Position numbers and translations under genes: made by a program
In this document: one piece after another, positions 52,095 through 60,209 of the stretch
Position numbering within the stretch: the stretch's first letter is position 1
How the letters are laid out: the number at the start of each line of letters is the position of its first letter
NCBI RefSeq assembly: GCF_003937825.1
Contig: NZ_RSFW01000037.1
Location: forward strand, 1-64,000
Direction of reading: 5' to 3'
DNA from: Mesobacillus subterraneus
GTDB taxonomy: Bacteria; Bacillota; Bacilli; Bacillales; Cytobacillaceae
Length of the DNA stretch: 64,000 nt
Notes under the pieces: generated by a model
The model's input: only the letters and a program-made list of their open reading frames with translations
The model's database searches: none
What the model was told of the DNA's origin: nothing

Positions 52095-52123
52095 AGAAAG
52101 CCATCCACCCGGGATGGCTTTCT
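52095..52123 (+). terminator. Terminator after paaX
   Basis: AGAAAGCCATCC (52095-52106) pairs with GGGATGGCTTTCT (52111-52123). Confidence 0.85.
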
Positions 52124-52203
52124 TACATCGCGGCGTGCGGGGGAAGTTATGACTCTCAGGGGGGCTGGACAAAGGGGAGGTGGAGAATTTATACAGGAGT
52201 CAG

Positions 52204-52306
52204 GTTCGGACAAAATAGCCGTAACGAGTGCTGAAAATGTCCGAAGCAGGTGCACGTTCGGACAAAATAGCCGAGAGGGAAGCAGAAAATGTCCGAAGCA
52301 ACTCCG
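52204..52306. repeat. Two tandem TTCGGACAAAATAGCCG...AATGTCCGAA units
   Basis: TTCGGACAAAATAGCCG starts at 52205 and 52258. Each is followed about 20 bases later by GAAAATGTCCGAAGCA. Each unit is itself an inverted repeat (TTCGGACA/TGTCCGAA). It looks like a Bacillus intergenic repeat family; 52124-52377 holds no gene. Confidence 0.7.
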
Positions 52307-52377
52307 GGTTAAGTTAAATTATGTATCTATTCATGACTTGTTCGATTTGATCGAGTTATAAAACGGGGAGGGAGAAG

Positions 52378-53427
52378 ATGAAAGTACGCGATATGGGGAT
52401 TGTGGTTGGCAGGCTGCTCCCTGGGACTCATAATTGTATAACCGATGTCCCGGGTGTAAAAGTCGGCCATGTAACGTTGGATTTTCCACTTGATAGGGAT
52501 GGCAATGAGTATGCCTGTACGGGAGTGACAGCTATCCTGCCGCATAGCGGGAATGTATTTAAAGAGAAAGTTACAGCGGCGAGCTACGTCCTGAACGGTT
52601 TTGGAAAAACGACTGGCCTCGTCCAGGTGAATGAACTCGGAACGATCGAAGCTCCAATTATGCTGACCAATACATTTGGTGTACCTGCTGTCACTCAGGG
52701 AACGCTGGAGTATATGCTGGCTGAAAACGAAGAGATCGGCGAGACGACGGGTACGATTAATATTGTTGTCGGTGAATGCAATGACAGCTTTTTGAACTCG
52801 ATTCGCCTTTTTCCTGTAAAACCTGAACATGCTAAACAAGCAATTCAAAAGGCTTCCGACCGACCGGCAGAAGAAGGGGCAGTGGGAGCGGGAAAAGGTA
52901 TGGTCTGTTTCGGTCATAAAGGCGGCATAGGCACAGCATCAAGAATCGTGAATACTGAAGATTCTTATACGATTGGCTGTCTGGTCCTAAGCAATTTTGG
53001 CAAAAAAGAAGAATTCATGCCAGGGAAATATGGGATTGAATCAATAAAAACAGGAATAACCGAGACGGCAGACGGTTCGATCATCATCATCCTGGCAACA
53101 AATGCACCTTTAAGTGATCGACAGCTGCTGCGCCTGGCTAAAAGATGCGGAATTGGCCTTGGCAGGACCGGCAGCCACTTCAGCCATGGAAGCGGCGATA
53201 TTGTCATTTCTTTTTCGACTGCCAATCAAACAACTCATTATTCTGATGACATCATTCAGTCATCCATCCACATTAGGGATGACCACCCTTTGATGAACGA
53301 GCTCTTCACTGCATCAGCAGAAGCAGCCGAGGAAGCAATCCTGAATTCCTTATCACAGGCTGAAACCACAAAAGGGAGAAAAAATAGAATGGTGGGTGCT
53401 TATCCCTTTTTGCAGGCAAATTTTTAA
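52378..53427 (+). CDS. P1-family peptidase (DmpA-like aminopeptidase/esterase)
   Basis: 349 residues. N-terminal nucleophile-type enzyme that cleaves itself at Ser in ATNAPLSDRQL (about 240); ITDVPGVKVGH at the N-terminus and GECNDSFLN are family landmarks. Releases N-terminal D- or L-residues from peptides or esters. ATG with GGGAGGGAG upstream. Confidence 0.9.
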   Translation: MKVRDMGIVVGRLLPGTHNCITDVPGVKVGHVTLDFPLDRDGNEYACTGVTAILPHSGNVFKEKVTAASYVLNGFGKTTGLVQVNELGTIEAPIMLTNTFGVPAVTQGTLEYMLAENEEIGETTGTINIVVGECNDSFLNSIRLFPVKPEHAKQAIQKASDRPAEEGAVGAGKGMVCFGHKGGIGTASRIVNTEDSYTIGCLVLSNFGKKEEFMPGKYGIESIKTGITETADGSIIIILATNAPLSDRQLLRLAKRCGIGLGRTGSHFSHGSGDIVISFSTANQTTHYSDDIIQSSIHIRDDHPLMNELFTASAEAAEEAILNSLSQAETTKGRKNRMVGAYPFLQANF

Positions 53428-53473
53428 AAAATGTGATAAGTTTAAAAAAACAAATCTGGAAGGGGAGATTCAC

Positions 53474-54148
53474 TTGCGAGACAAAGAAACCTTAAAGCAG
53501 GAAATACTTGATGCTTTCCAATTTAGGCATGCAACAAAAGAGTTTGATCCGAATAAAAAAATCCCGGATGAGGACTTCCGTTTTATCCTGGAAACCGGCC
53601 AGCTGTCGCCAAGCTCATTTGGTTTTGAACCATGGCGCTTCCTGGTAGTCCAAAGTGATGACCTCCGTGAAAAAATCAAGAACACGGCTTGGGGGGCTTT
53701 TGGGAAGCTGCCTGAAGCGAGCCATTTTGTGGTGATCCTCGCAAGAACCAAAAAGGATACGAAATATGATTCTGAATACCTTCAGGACCATTTTAAAAAC
53801 AAAAAGAAAATGCCTGAAGAATTCATGTCTAAATACCTTCAAAGAATTGAAGAATTCCAGAAATCAGATTTTAAATTGCTGGAGGGCGACCGGCCGTTAT
53901 TTGATTGGGCATGCAAGCAAACATACATAGTCCTTGCCAATATGATGACCGCTGCTGGGCAAATCGGAATTGACTCCTGTCCGATCGAAGGGTTCAATTT
54001 TGAAAAAATGAATAAGCTCCTCGAGGAAGAAGGGCTGCTAGAAGACGGACACTTCGGCATTTCAGTCATGTGTGCCTTTGGCTATCGCGTAAAGGATCCA
54101 AATCCTAAGACGAGAAGACCGCTGGATGACATCGTAAAATGGGTCTGA
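53474..54148 (+). CDS. Nitroreductase-family NAD(P)H oxidoreductase
   Basis: 224 residues. FMN-binding fold: FQFRHATKEFDP (phosphate-contacting RHATK), LSPSSFGFEPWRFLVV, and C-terminal FGISVMCAFGYR. NfsB/YodC-like. TTG 53474 is chosen because GGAAGGGGAG lies just upstream. Confidence 0.88.
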   Translation: MRDKETLKQEILDAFQFRHATKEFDPNKKIPDEDFRFILETGQLSPSSFGFEPWRFLVVQSDDLREKIKNTAWGAFGKLPEASHFVVILARTKKDTKYDSEYLQDHFKNKKKMPEEFMSKYLQRIEEFQKSDFKLLEGDRPLFDWACKQTYIVLANMMTAAGQIGIDSCPIEGFNFEKMNKLLEEEGLLEDGHFGISVMCAFGYRVKDPNPKTRRPLDDIVKWV

Positions 54149-54151
54149 TTG

Positions 54152-54179
54152 AAAAGAGTGGGTTCTCCACTCTTTTTTT
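54152..54179 (+). terminator. Terminator after the nitroreductase gene
   Basis: AAAAGAGTGG (54152-54161) pairs with CCACTC (54167-54172) plus T7. Confidence 0.9.
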
Positions 54180-54184
54180 GTATA

Positions 54185-54565
54185 GTGGGAGGGATAGCGC
54201 TGAAATATATATTCATTAGTTTATTATTCCTATTGTCAGGCTGCTCAGATTCGATAAATGCTCCCCGGACTGACAATCCGACTGTAAAAGAAATGCTTTC
54301 CCTTAATGCAGATGCTGACCTCTTCGTGGCCGAAGGGTATGTATTCTCTAACGCATCGCACGTGGATTGGGTTAATGAATATGAGTATGAACTGGGGGAA
54401 CAAGTTGGGGAAATTACCAAACAGGCTGATACCCATTGGGAGTTCGAGGATTGGACCGCCAGCAGTCTTCCGGTCGGAACAAGGATTTACGCGACGAACG
54501 CACCATTTTATATTGCGATTGTAAATGGTCATGAAATACCCTATATAAAACTAGTAGAGGGATAA
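54185..54565 (+). CDS. Small lipoprotein, start codon uncertain
   Basis: A hydrophobic signal and lipobox (KYIFISLLFLLSGC) predict a membrane-anchored lipoprotein of about 120 residues. The mature part (VDWVNEYEYELGEQVGEI...LPVGTRIYATN...PFYIAIVNG) is of no recognised family. The frame can be opened as far as 54149, but that lies in the preceding terminator. GTG 54185 lacks a ribosome site, whereas CTG 54200 sits six bases after GGGAGGG, so CTG may be the true start. Confidence 0.7.
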   Translation: MGGIALKYIFISLLFLLSGCSDSINAPRTDNPTVKEMLSLNADADLFVAEGYVFSNASHVDWVNEYEYELGEQVGEITKQADTHWEFEDWTASSLPVGTRIYATNAPFYIAIVNGHEIPYIKLVEG

Positions 54566-54567
54566 GA

Positions 54568-54599
54568 AGAAAGAGCCTGGCAATTGCCAGGCTCTTTCT
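54568..54599. terminator. Bidirectional terminator
   Basis: A perfect 32-bp palindrome (AGAAAGAGCCTGGCAA and its complement) between convergent genes. Confidence 0.9.
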
Positions 54600-54600
54600 C

Positions 54601-55122
54601 CTATTTAATCTCCTGCATGGACTCTAGGTATTCTTTCCCTTTTTGCACGTATGTATCAACTGAAAGCTGGATCAGTTCCAGATCTTTTTCGCCGATTTCC
54701 CTGATGACTTTACCGGGGGCTCCGACGACAAGGGAGCGTGGCGGAATCTTTTTTCCGGCGGGTATCAATGTATTCGCACCAATGATGCATTCTTCTCCGA
54801 TTTCAGCTCCATCAAGGATAGTGGAGCCCATCCCGATAATGGTTCGTTTACGGATGGTGCAGCCATGAAGGATGGCATTGTGGCCAACAGTCACTTCATC
54901 CTCGATCATTAGCGGGGAGCCTTCGAACAGATGGCAAGTGACATTATCCTGAATGCTGCAGCTTTCTCCGATGGTAATAGTGTCCTCATCACCGCGAAGC
55001 ACGGCATTGAACCAAACGCTTGAGTTTTTGCCGATTTTCACATCTCCAATGATATAGCTGCCTGGTGCCTGGAAAACAGTTTCATCCACAACAGGTTTTT
55101 TATCAGAATAGCTTAGAAGCAA
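54601..55122 (-). CDS. Gamma-carbonic-anhydrase-fold hexapeptide protein (YtoA/PaaY-like)
   Basis: 173 residues of left-handed beta-helix hexapeptide repeats. Metal-ligand His residues are in TCHLFEG, VTVGHNAILHGC. The TTG at 55122 has AAGGGGG upstream and gives the usual length; ATG 55149 would put the ribosome site inside the gene. B. subtilis YtoA is the closest kind; in paa clusters the relative PaaY is a thioesterase, so a pathway link is possible but not shown. Confidence 0.83.
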   Translation of the reverse strand: MLLSYSDKKPVVDETVFQAPGSYIIGDVKIGKNSSVWFNAVLRGDEDTITIGESCSIQDNVTCHLFEGSPLMIEDEVTVGHNAILHGCTIRKRTIIGMGSTILDGAEIGEECIIGANTLIPAGKKIPPRSLVVGAPGKVIREIGEKDLELIQLSVDTYVQKGKEYLESMQEIK

Positions 55123-55195
55123 AAGAAAATCCCCCTTACTAATTGTCATAATTTTAGAACTAGTATAACATTAATTTAACGAAGGGGGAATTTTT

Positions 55196-56143
55196 GTGAA
55201 TGCAATCACTTCTGTTCTGGGCATACAATATCCTATCATCCAGGGTGGAATGGGAAATATCAGTAATGCGGTATTGACGGCTGCTGTTTCGGAGGCTGGC
55301 GGTCTCGGGACGATTGGCGCTGGCACGATGTCAGCGGAAGAAGTGGAACAAATCATCATCGAGACAAAAGGCAGGACTACCAGGCCTTTTTCTGTGAACG
55401 TTGCTTTGAGTGTTTCTCCCGATGCAGTTGAAATCCTGCGTCTCGCGGTTAAGCATCAGGTTCAAGTGGTAACACTGTCGGCGGGCAATCCTGCTCCTTT
55501 TATCCCGAAATTAAAAGAAGCCGGGATCAAAGTCATTACGGTCGTTGCCTCTGTAAAACAGGCGAAGAAAGCTGAAGCAGCCGGTGCAGATATTCTAGTG
55601 GCAGAGGGATACGAAGCCGCGGGTATAAACTCGAGCTTGGAAACAACAACATTGGCGCTGATTCCGCAAATCGTTGCGCAAGTCGGAATTCCTGTCGTCG
55701 CAGCAGGAGGAATAGGTGACGGCAAGGGACTGGCAGCGATGCTGGCACTTGGCGCGAGCGGTGTCCAGATGGGGACACGCTTTATCGCTACGAAGGAAGC
55801 TCCGTTCCATGATGTTTATAAGCAAAAATTACTGCAGGCGAATGATCATGAAACCGTCATTGTCGGAAGGTCGGTCGGCAGAATCCGCAGACTGCTGAAG
55901 ACTCCATATGCCGGCAAGCTGCTGGAGGCGGAAAAACAGGGCATAACCAGAGAGGAGTTTGCCGAACTGACAACTGAAGATCTACATAAAAAAGGCGCAC
56001 TGGAAGGGAACGAAGAATACGGCTTCATGAATGGCGGCCAGGTTTCAGGACTGATTACAGATATCCCGACCGTAAAGGAATTACTTGATCGGATGGTAAA
56101 AGAGGCCAACGAACGTTTAAAGGCTGCTGCAGCCTTATTATAA
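55196..56143 (+). CDS. Nitronate monooxygenase/FabK-like FMN enzyme
   Basis: 315 residues, TIM barrel. YPIIQGGMGNISN at the N-terminus, GADILVAEGYEAAG, AAGGIGDGKGLAAMLALGASGVQMGTRF (FMN phosphate site) are shared by nitronate monooxygenases and enoyl-ACP reductase II. GTG start after AAGGGGG. Divergent from the beta-helix gene. Confidence 0.85.
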   Translation: MNAITSVLGIQYPIIQGGMGNISNAVLTAAVSEAGGLGTIGAGTMSAEEVEQIIIETKGRTTRPFSVNVALSVSPDAVEILRLAVKHQVQVVTLSAGNPAPFIPKLKEAGIKVITVVASVKQAKKAEAAGADILVAEGYEAAGINSSLETTTLALIPQIVAQVGIPVVAAGGIGDGKGLAAMLALGASGVQMGTRFIATKEAPFHDVYKQKLLQANDHETVIVGRSVGRIRRLLKTPYAGKLLEAEKQGITREEFAELTTEDLHKKGALEGNEEYGFMNGGQVSGLITDIPTVKELLDRMVKEANERLKAAAALL

Positions 56144-56152
56144 TTCTGATAG

Positions 56153-56186
56153 AGCATGTTCCAATAGGGGAGCATGCTTTTATTTT
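56153..56186 (+). terminator. Terminator after the FMN enzyme
   Basis: AGCATGTTCC (56153-56162) pairs with GGAGCATGCT (56169-56178) allowing one G-U, then TTTATTTTTT. The rest of 56187-56378 shows no gene. Confidence 0.75.
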
Positions 56187-56378
56187 TTGGATTTAACCTT
56201 TTGATAAAAGAATCAAGACAGGTCATCCCCACAAAACGCCTATATTATTGAGTTTGTTCATTTGCTTTCGCGCTTAAAAGCAAAAAAGTTTTATTATTTT
56301 CAAAAAACATCTTGTCGATTTTATAAAAAGATGGTTTAATTATTAGAAATCTCAACATACGAAATTTTCCGAATATTA

Positions 56379-56418
56379 TTGACACTATTTTTACGCAGTG
56401 TTAATATAACGTTATATT
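56379..56418 (+). promoter_or_regulatory. Promoter and palindromic operator of the ABC importer
   Basis: TTGACA (56379-56384), 17 bp, TAATAT (56402-56407). The perfect 16-bp palindrome AATATAACGTTATATT (56403-56418) overlaps the -10 box, the classic place for a repressor. It shares ATATAACGTTATAT with the paaK upstream region. Confidence 0.8.
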
Positions 56419-56585
56419 TACGGTGCCTATAGTGAATATCATACTTTTTGGAATCGCTTTCATAAACTTCAAGCTTTTTACCCATCAAGAGAGAAGGCAT
56501 GTTGAAATTGGTGCGTTCCGGCTGCCTGTAAGTTTAAGTCTACATAGTTTTACTGCCGGTTTATAAATATTCAAGGGGGATTTTT

Positions 56586-57584
56586 ATGAAAAAATCAGTA
56601 AAAGCTATTTCTCTTGTCCTTGCCAGTGCATTGCTTTTGGCAGGATGCGGAGGAAATGAAGCATCAAATGGTTCATCTGACAAAAAACAGTACAAGATCG
56701 GCTTGACCCAGTTCGCGGAGCATCCATCACTTGATGCGGCAACAGAAGGGTTCAAGAAAGCTCTCGAGGACAAAGGCTTCAAAGAGGGTGAGAATGTAAA
56801 GTATGATTTCCAGAACGCACAGGCTGATATGAACAATACGGCCACAATCGCCAACAACTTCGTAGGTGACAAGGTAGACTTGATTTTTGCCAATGCCACA
56901 CCTAGTGCAGTTGCTGCACTTAATGCGACAAAGAATATTCCGATCATCTTCACATCAGTCACAGATCCAGTTGGAGCAGGGCTGGTTGAAGCATTTGATA
57001 AGCCTGGAGACAACGTCACAGGCACAACCGATAACCATCCGGACGCTACAAAAAAGACAATTGATTTCATGACAAATGAAATCGGAGCCAAATCAATTGG
57101 CGTCATCTATAACGCGGGTGAGCAGAACTCAGAAGTTCAGCTGAAGGAAGTCAAGAAGCTTGCTGAAGCGAACGGAGCGAAGGTTGTTGAAGCGTCAATC
57201 TCTACATCTGCAGAGGTTAAGCAGGCGGCTGAGTCACTAGTCGGACGCGTGGATGCCATTTATGTACCAACAGACAATACAGTAGTATCCGCTCTTGAAT
57301 CTGTCATCTCTGTAGCGAATGGCAAGAAGATTCCATTGTTTGTAGGTGAACTTGATTCGATGAAACGCGGTGCGGTTGCAGCAAGCGGATTCAACTACTA
57401 TGACATCGGATACCAGTCAGGTTTGATGGCTGCCGAAATCTTAGCGGGCAATAAGAAAGCATCTGAAATCCCTGTTGAACTTCCAAAATCATTGACCCTG
57501 ACCATCAATAAAAAAGCAGCTGAGGAGCAGGGTGTCGAAGTTAAGGAAGAGTGGGGCGACGACGCAGAGTTTTACGAAGAATAA
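56586..57584 (+). CDS. ABC transporter substrate-binding lipoprotein (TrpX-like)
   Basis: 332 residues. Signal peptide with lipobox LLLAGC (Cys about 22). ABC_sub_bind fold (YKIGLTQFAEHPSLDAATEGF; IPIIFTSVTDPVGAGLV; VYNAGEQNS-like region), the family that includes tryptophan/tyrosine-binding TrpX proteins. ATG after AAGGGGG. An aromatic substrate fits the shared operator with paaK, but is inferred. Confidence 0.88.
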   Translation: MKKSVKAISLVLASALLLAGCGGNEASNGSSDKKQYKIGLTQFAEHPSLDAATEGFKKALEDKGFKEGENVKYDFQNAQADMNNTATIANNFVGDKVDLIFANATPSAVAALNATKNIPIIFTSVTDPVGAGLVEAFDKPGDNVTGTTDNHPDATKKTIDFMTNEIGAKSIGVIYNAGEQNSEVQLKEVKKLAEANGAKVVEASISTSAEVKQAAESLVGRVDAIYVPTDNTVVSALESVISVANGKKIPLFVGELDSMKRGAVAASGFNYYDIGYQSGLMAAEILAGNKKASEIPVELPKSLTLTINKKAAEEQGVEVKEEWGDDAEFYEE

Positions 57585-57602
57585 AAGAAAGGATGATACA
57601 TC

Positions 57603-58634
57603 TTGTTTACTGCAATATTTGGAGCATTTGAGTCAGGCATCATCTATGCGATCATGGCTCTGGGCGTATACTTATCCTTTCGGGTACTAGATTTTCCGGA
57701 TTTGACGGTTGACGGCAGCTTCGTGACAGGAGCTGCGGTTGCCGCGATCATGATCGTAAATGGGGCTAACCCATTTGCTGCAACAATGGTAGCACTGGTT
57801 GCCGGATTCATAGCTGGCTGCCTTACGGGAATCATTCATACAGTCGGCAAGGTGAACGCACTTCTGTCCGGTATCCTGATGATGATTGCTTTGTACTCTA
57901 TCAATCTCAGAATCATGGGCAAATCGAATGTTCCTCTTCTTAACACGGAGACAGCAATGACGGCTGTAAGAGACTTTTTTGATAAAACCGGAATCGATAC
58001 TTTCTTCAACGGCATTTTAACCGCTGTTGGACTGGGCGACAGCCTTCCGCGGACATGGGGAATCCTGCTGTTCATGATTGTTGTCACCTTTGCGATCAAG
58101 TTTCTTACAGATGCGTTCCTGAAGACAGAAATTGGCCTGGCGATTCGCGCGACTGGCGATAACAAGAGGATGATCCGCAGCTTTTCTTCCAATACTAATC
58201 TGATGATCATTCTTGGATTAGGGCTATCGAATGCGATGGTTGCTTTTTCTGGAGCATTGATTGCCCAGCAGGGCGGCTTCGCTGACGTTGGCATGGGTAT
58301 CGGGATGATCATTATCGGCCTTGCTTCAGTTATTATTGGTGAAGCATTGTTTGGAACTAAATCGATTGCAAGAACCACACTCGCCGTTATTGGCGGGGCG
58401 ATCATCTATCGAATCGTTGTCACCCTTGCATTGAGGGTCGAATTCCTCGAGCCTGGAGACATGAAGCTAATTACCGCGGTCATAGTCATCCTGGCGCTGA
58501 CAGCTCCGAAGATGATTGACGGCTATAAAGAGAAAAAACGCAAGGTAAAGAGACAGCTAGAAAATATCGAGATGGTCTCTGTGCCTGCCGATGGAAAGGG
58601 TGAGGCTGGTGCTGCACTTAAATCAGATTCATAG
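57603..58634 (+). CDS. ABC transporter permease (TrpY-like)
   Basis: 343 residues with about nine membrane helices; branched-chain-amino-acid-type permease (VLDFPDLTVDGSFVTGAA; GLAIRATGDNKRMIRSF). TTG start after AAAGGATG. Its end overlaps the ATPase gene. Confidence 0.9.
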   Translation: MFTAIFGAFESGIIYAIMALGVYLSFRVLDFPDLTVDGSFVTGAAVAAIMIVNGANPFAATMVALVAGFIAGCLTGIIHTVGKVNALLSGILMMIALYSINLRIMGKSNVPLLNTETAMTAVRDFFDKTGIDTFFNGILTAVGLGDSLPRTWGILLFMIVVTFAIKFLTDAFLKTEIGLAIRATGDNKRMIRSFSSNTNLMIILGLGLSNAMVAFSGALIAQQGGFADVGMGIGMIIIGLASVIIGEALFGTKSIARTTLAVIGGAIIYRIVVTLALRVEFLEPGDMKLITAVIVILALTAPKMIDGYKEKKRKVKRQLENIEMVSVPADGKGEAGAALKSDS

Positions 58635-59403
58635 AGTCTTCAACGAGGGCACTCCGGATGAAAAAATCGCCCTGGACAATATCAATCTCACATTGAAAAA
58701 GGGAGATTTCGTTACGGTCATCGGAAGTAACGGTGCCGGTAAATCAACCTTGATGAATGTCATCTCCGGTGTCATGCTTCCAGATCACGGAATAGTGGAA
58801 TTGTACGGGAAAGATGTCACGTATATGTCGGAATACAATCGTTCGAAAATGATTGGCCGTGTATTCCAGGATCCGATGGCTGGCACCGCGCCAAGTATGA
58901 CGATTGAAGAAAACCTGGCAATTGCCTATTCAAGAAATAAACGCCGTACCCTTGTTAGCGGCGTGACAAAAAAACGCCGTGAACTTTTTAAGGAAGTACT
59001 TGAGTCCCTGCACCTGGGTCTGGAAAACCGCCTGAATGCCAAGGTCGGACTTCTGTCGGGAGGAGAACGTCAGGCATTATCGCTCCTGATGGCGACCTTC
59101 ACCGAACCTTCCATTCTCTTGCTTGATGAGCATACAGCAGCATTGGACCCGGCGCGTGCCGAGCTGATCACCAACCTGACGAAGGAAATCGTTGATAAAT
59201 ACCATCTGACAACGCTGATGGTTACGCATAATATGCAGCAAGCGTTGGATTTGGGAAACAGGCTGATCATGATGGACAAAGGCCAGATCATCCTTGAAGT
59301 AAATGAAGAACAAAAAGCGAAGCTGACAATCGAAGACTTGCTCAATGAATTCCAGCGCATCCGCGGAACAAAAATGGCAAGCGACCGGGCATTGTTAAGC
59401 TGA
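58609..59403 (+). CDS. ABC transporter ATPase (TrpZ-like)
   Basis: 264 residues. Walker A GSNGAGKST, Q-loop VFQDPM, signature LSGGERQAL, Walker B ILLLDEHTAALD and H-loop MVTHNM. GTG 58609 gives the usual MLHLNQIHRVFNEGTPDE start; ATG 58591 is the longer alternative. Overlaps the permease gene. Confidence 0.92.
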   Translation: MLHLNQIHRVFNEGTPDEKIALDNINLTLKKGDFVTVIGSNGAGKSTLMNVISGVMLPDHGIVELYGKDVTYMSEYNRSKMIGRVFQDPMAGTAPSMTIEENLAIAYSRNKRRTLVSGVTKKRRELFKEVLESLHLGLENRLNAKVGLLSGGERQALSLLMATFTEPSILLLDEHTAALDPARAELITNLTKEIVDKYHLTTLMVTHNMQQALDLGNRLIMMDKGQIILEVNEEQKAKLTIEDLLNEFQRIRGTKMASDRALLS

Positions 59404-59404
59404 T

Positions 59405-59443
59405 AAAAATCAACCAGCTCATGAAAGCTGGTTGATTTTTTTG
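59405..59443 (+). terminator. Terminator after the ABC operon
   Basis: AAAAATCAACCAGCT (59405-59419) pairs with AGCTGGTTGATTTTT (59426-59440), then T. Confidence 0.92.
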
Positions 59444-59504
59444 TGGTTAAGGAATTTATAAAGGTATTGAGTTGTGGATGACTAAATGAAGATTACTTAA
59501 TCCA

Positions 59505-59560
59505 GCTCCAGCGCATTTCGGGGCTGAACGAGGGGCTTGCGCTGTTTATTCTTGCAGCAA
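59505..59560. repeat. Possible remnant of a Bacillus intergenic repeat
   Basis: CCAGCTCCAGCGCATTTCGG and a matching GGGGCTTGCGCTG about 20 bases on form AGCGCA/TGCGCT and look like a shortened member of an intergenic repeat frequent in Bacillus relatives. The rest of 59444-59678 shows no gene. Confidence 0.35.
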
Positions 59561-59678
59561 AAAAGAGAGTTCAGGGTGGGAGAACAGTTGAGCCCTGGTT
59601 GTCATTAACCCATTTGAATTAAAAATAAAATTATATCAGAATTATTTATAAGAAAATACCAAAATTTCTTACAATTTA

Positions 59679-59726
59679 TTGACCATTTATTTAACGGAAT
59701 GTTATGATAACGTTAAATAAACGTTA
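59679..59726 (+). promoter_or_regulatory. Promoter and double operator for thioesterase/PheDH unit
   Basis: TTGACC (59679-59684), 18 bp, TATGAT (59703-59708). ATAACGTT (59707-59714) and AACGTTAT (59719-59726) form an inverted repeat over the -10/start region, related to the palindromes at 40573 and 56403. Confidence 0.7.
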
Positions 59727-59758
59727 TACATATTTGCAACTTGGAAAGGTGGGATATG

Positions 59759-60148
59759 ATGCGTGATGGCTTGAAAGCTGGGCATACGGCCTCCATCGAT
59801 GTCATTGTTACACCAGATATGTTTGCCCGCTTTGAGGGGAAGCTCGTGCACCCTGTATACTCCACGGTTTCAATGGTGTATCACATGGAGTGGGTCTCTA
59901 GACAAATTATACTTCCTTATTTAGAGGATCATGAAGAAGGAATGGGCGGTGCGGTAACCGTAAAGCATATTGCTCCCTGTATTGAAGGGGCAGAAGTGAA
60001 GGTGACAGCCACTGTTACCGACCTGCAGGGCAACACTGTCATAACGAATGTCAGGGCAGAGAGCTGTGGAAGACTGATTGGCGTGGGGGAAGTGAAGCAA
60101 GTGATCCTCCCTAAAACGAAGATAACAGAATTGCTGACAGGCAGATAA
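59759..60148 (+). CDS. Hotdog-fold thioesterase (FlK/PaaI-like)
   Basis: About 129 residues: MFARFEGKLVHPVYSTVSMVYHMEW...GMGGAVTVKHIAPCIEGAEVKVTA is a FlK-type acyl-CoA thioesterase pattern. It could drain phenylacetyl-CoA or other dead-end thioesters (inference). ATG 59759 follows AAAGGTGGG; ATG 59756 is equally possible. Confidence 0.8.
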   Translation: MRDGLKAGHTASIDVIVTPDMFARFEGKLVHPVYSTVSMVYHMEWVSRQIILPYLEDHEEGMGGAVTVKHIAPCIEGAEVKVTATVTDLQGNTVITNVRAESCGRLIGVGEVKQVILPKTKITELLTGR

Positions 60149-60165
60149 AAATTTTTGCGTAAAAA

Positions 60166-60179
60166 TGTAAGCGCTAACA
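60166..60179. promoter_or_regulatory. cre box (CcpA site) upstream of PheDH
   Basis: TGTAAGCGCTAACA fits the catabolite-response consensus TGWNANCGNTNNCA at all fixed positions. It lies 31 bp before the dehydrogenase start, in the short gap after the thioesterase gene. Confidence 0.8.
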
Positions 60180-60209
60180 TGGTTTAACGGAATAAAGGGG
60201 GAAAGAACA

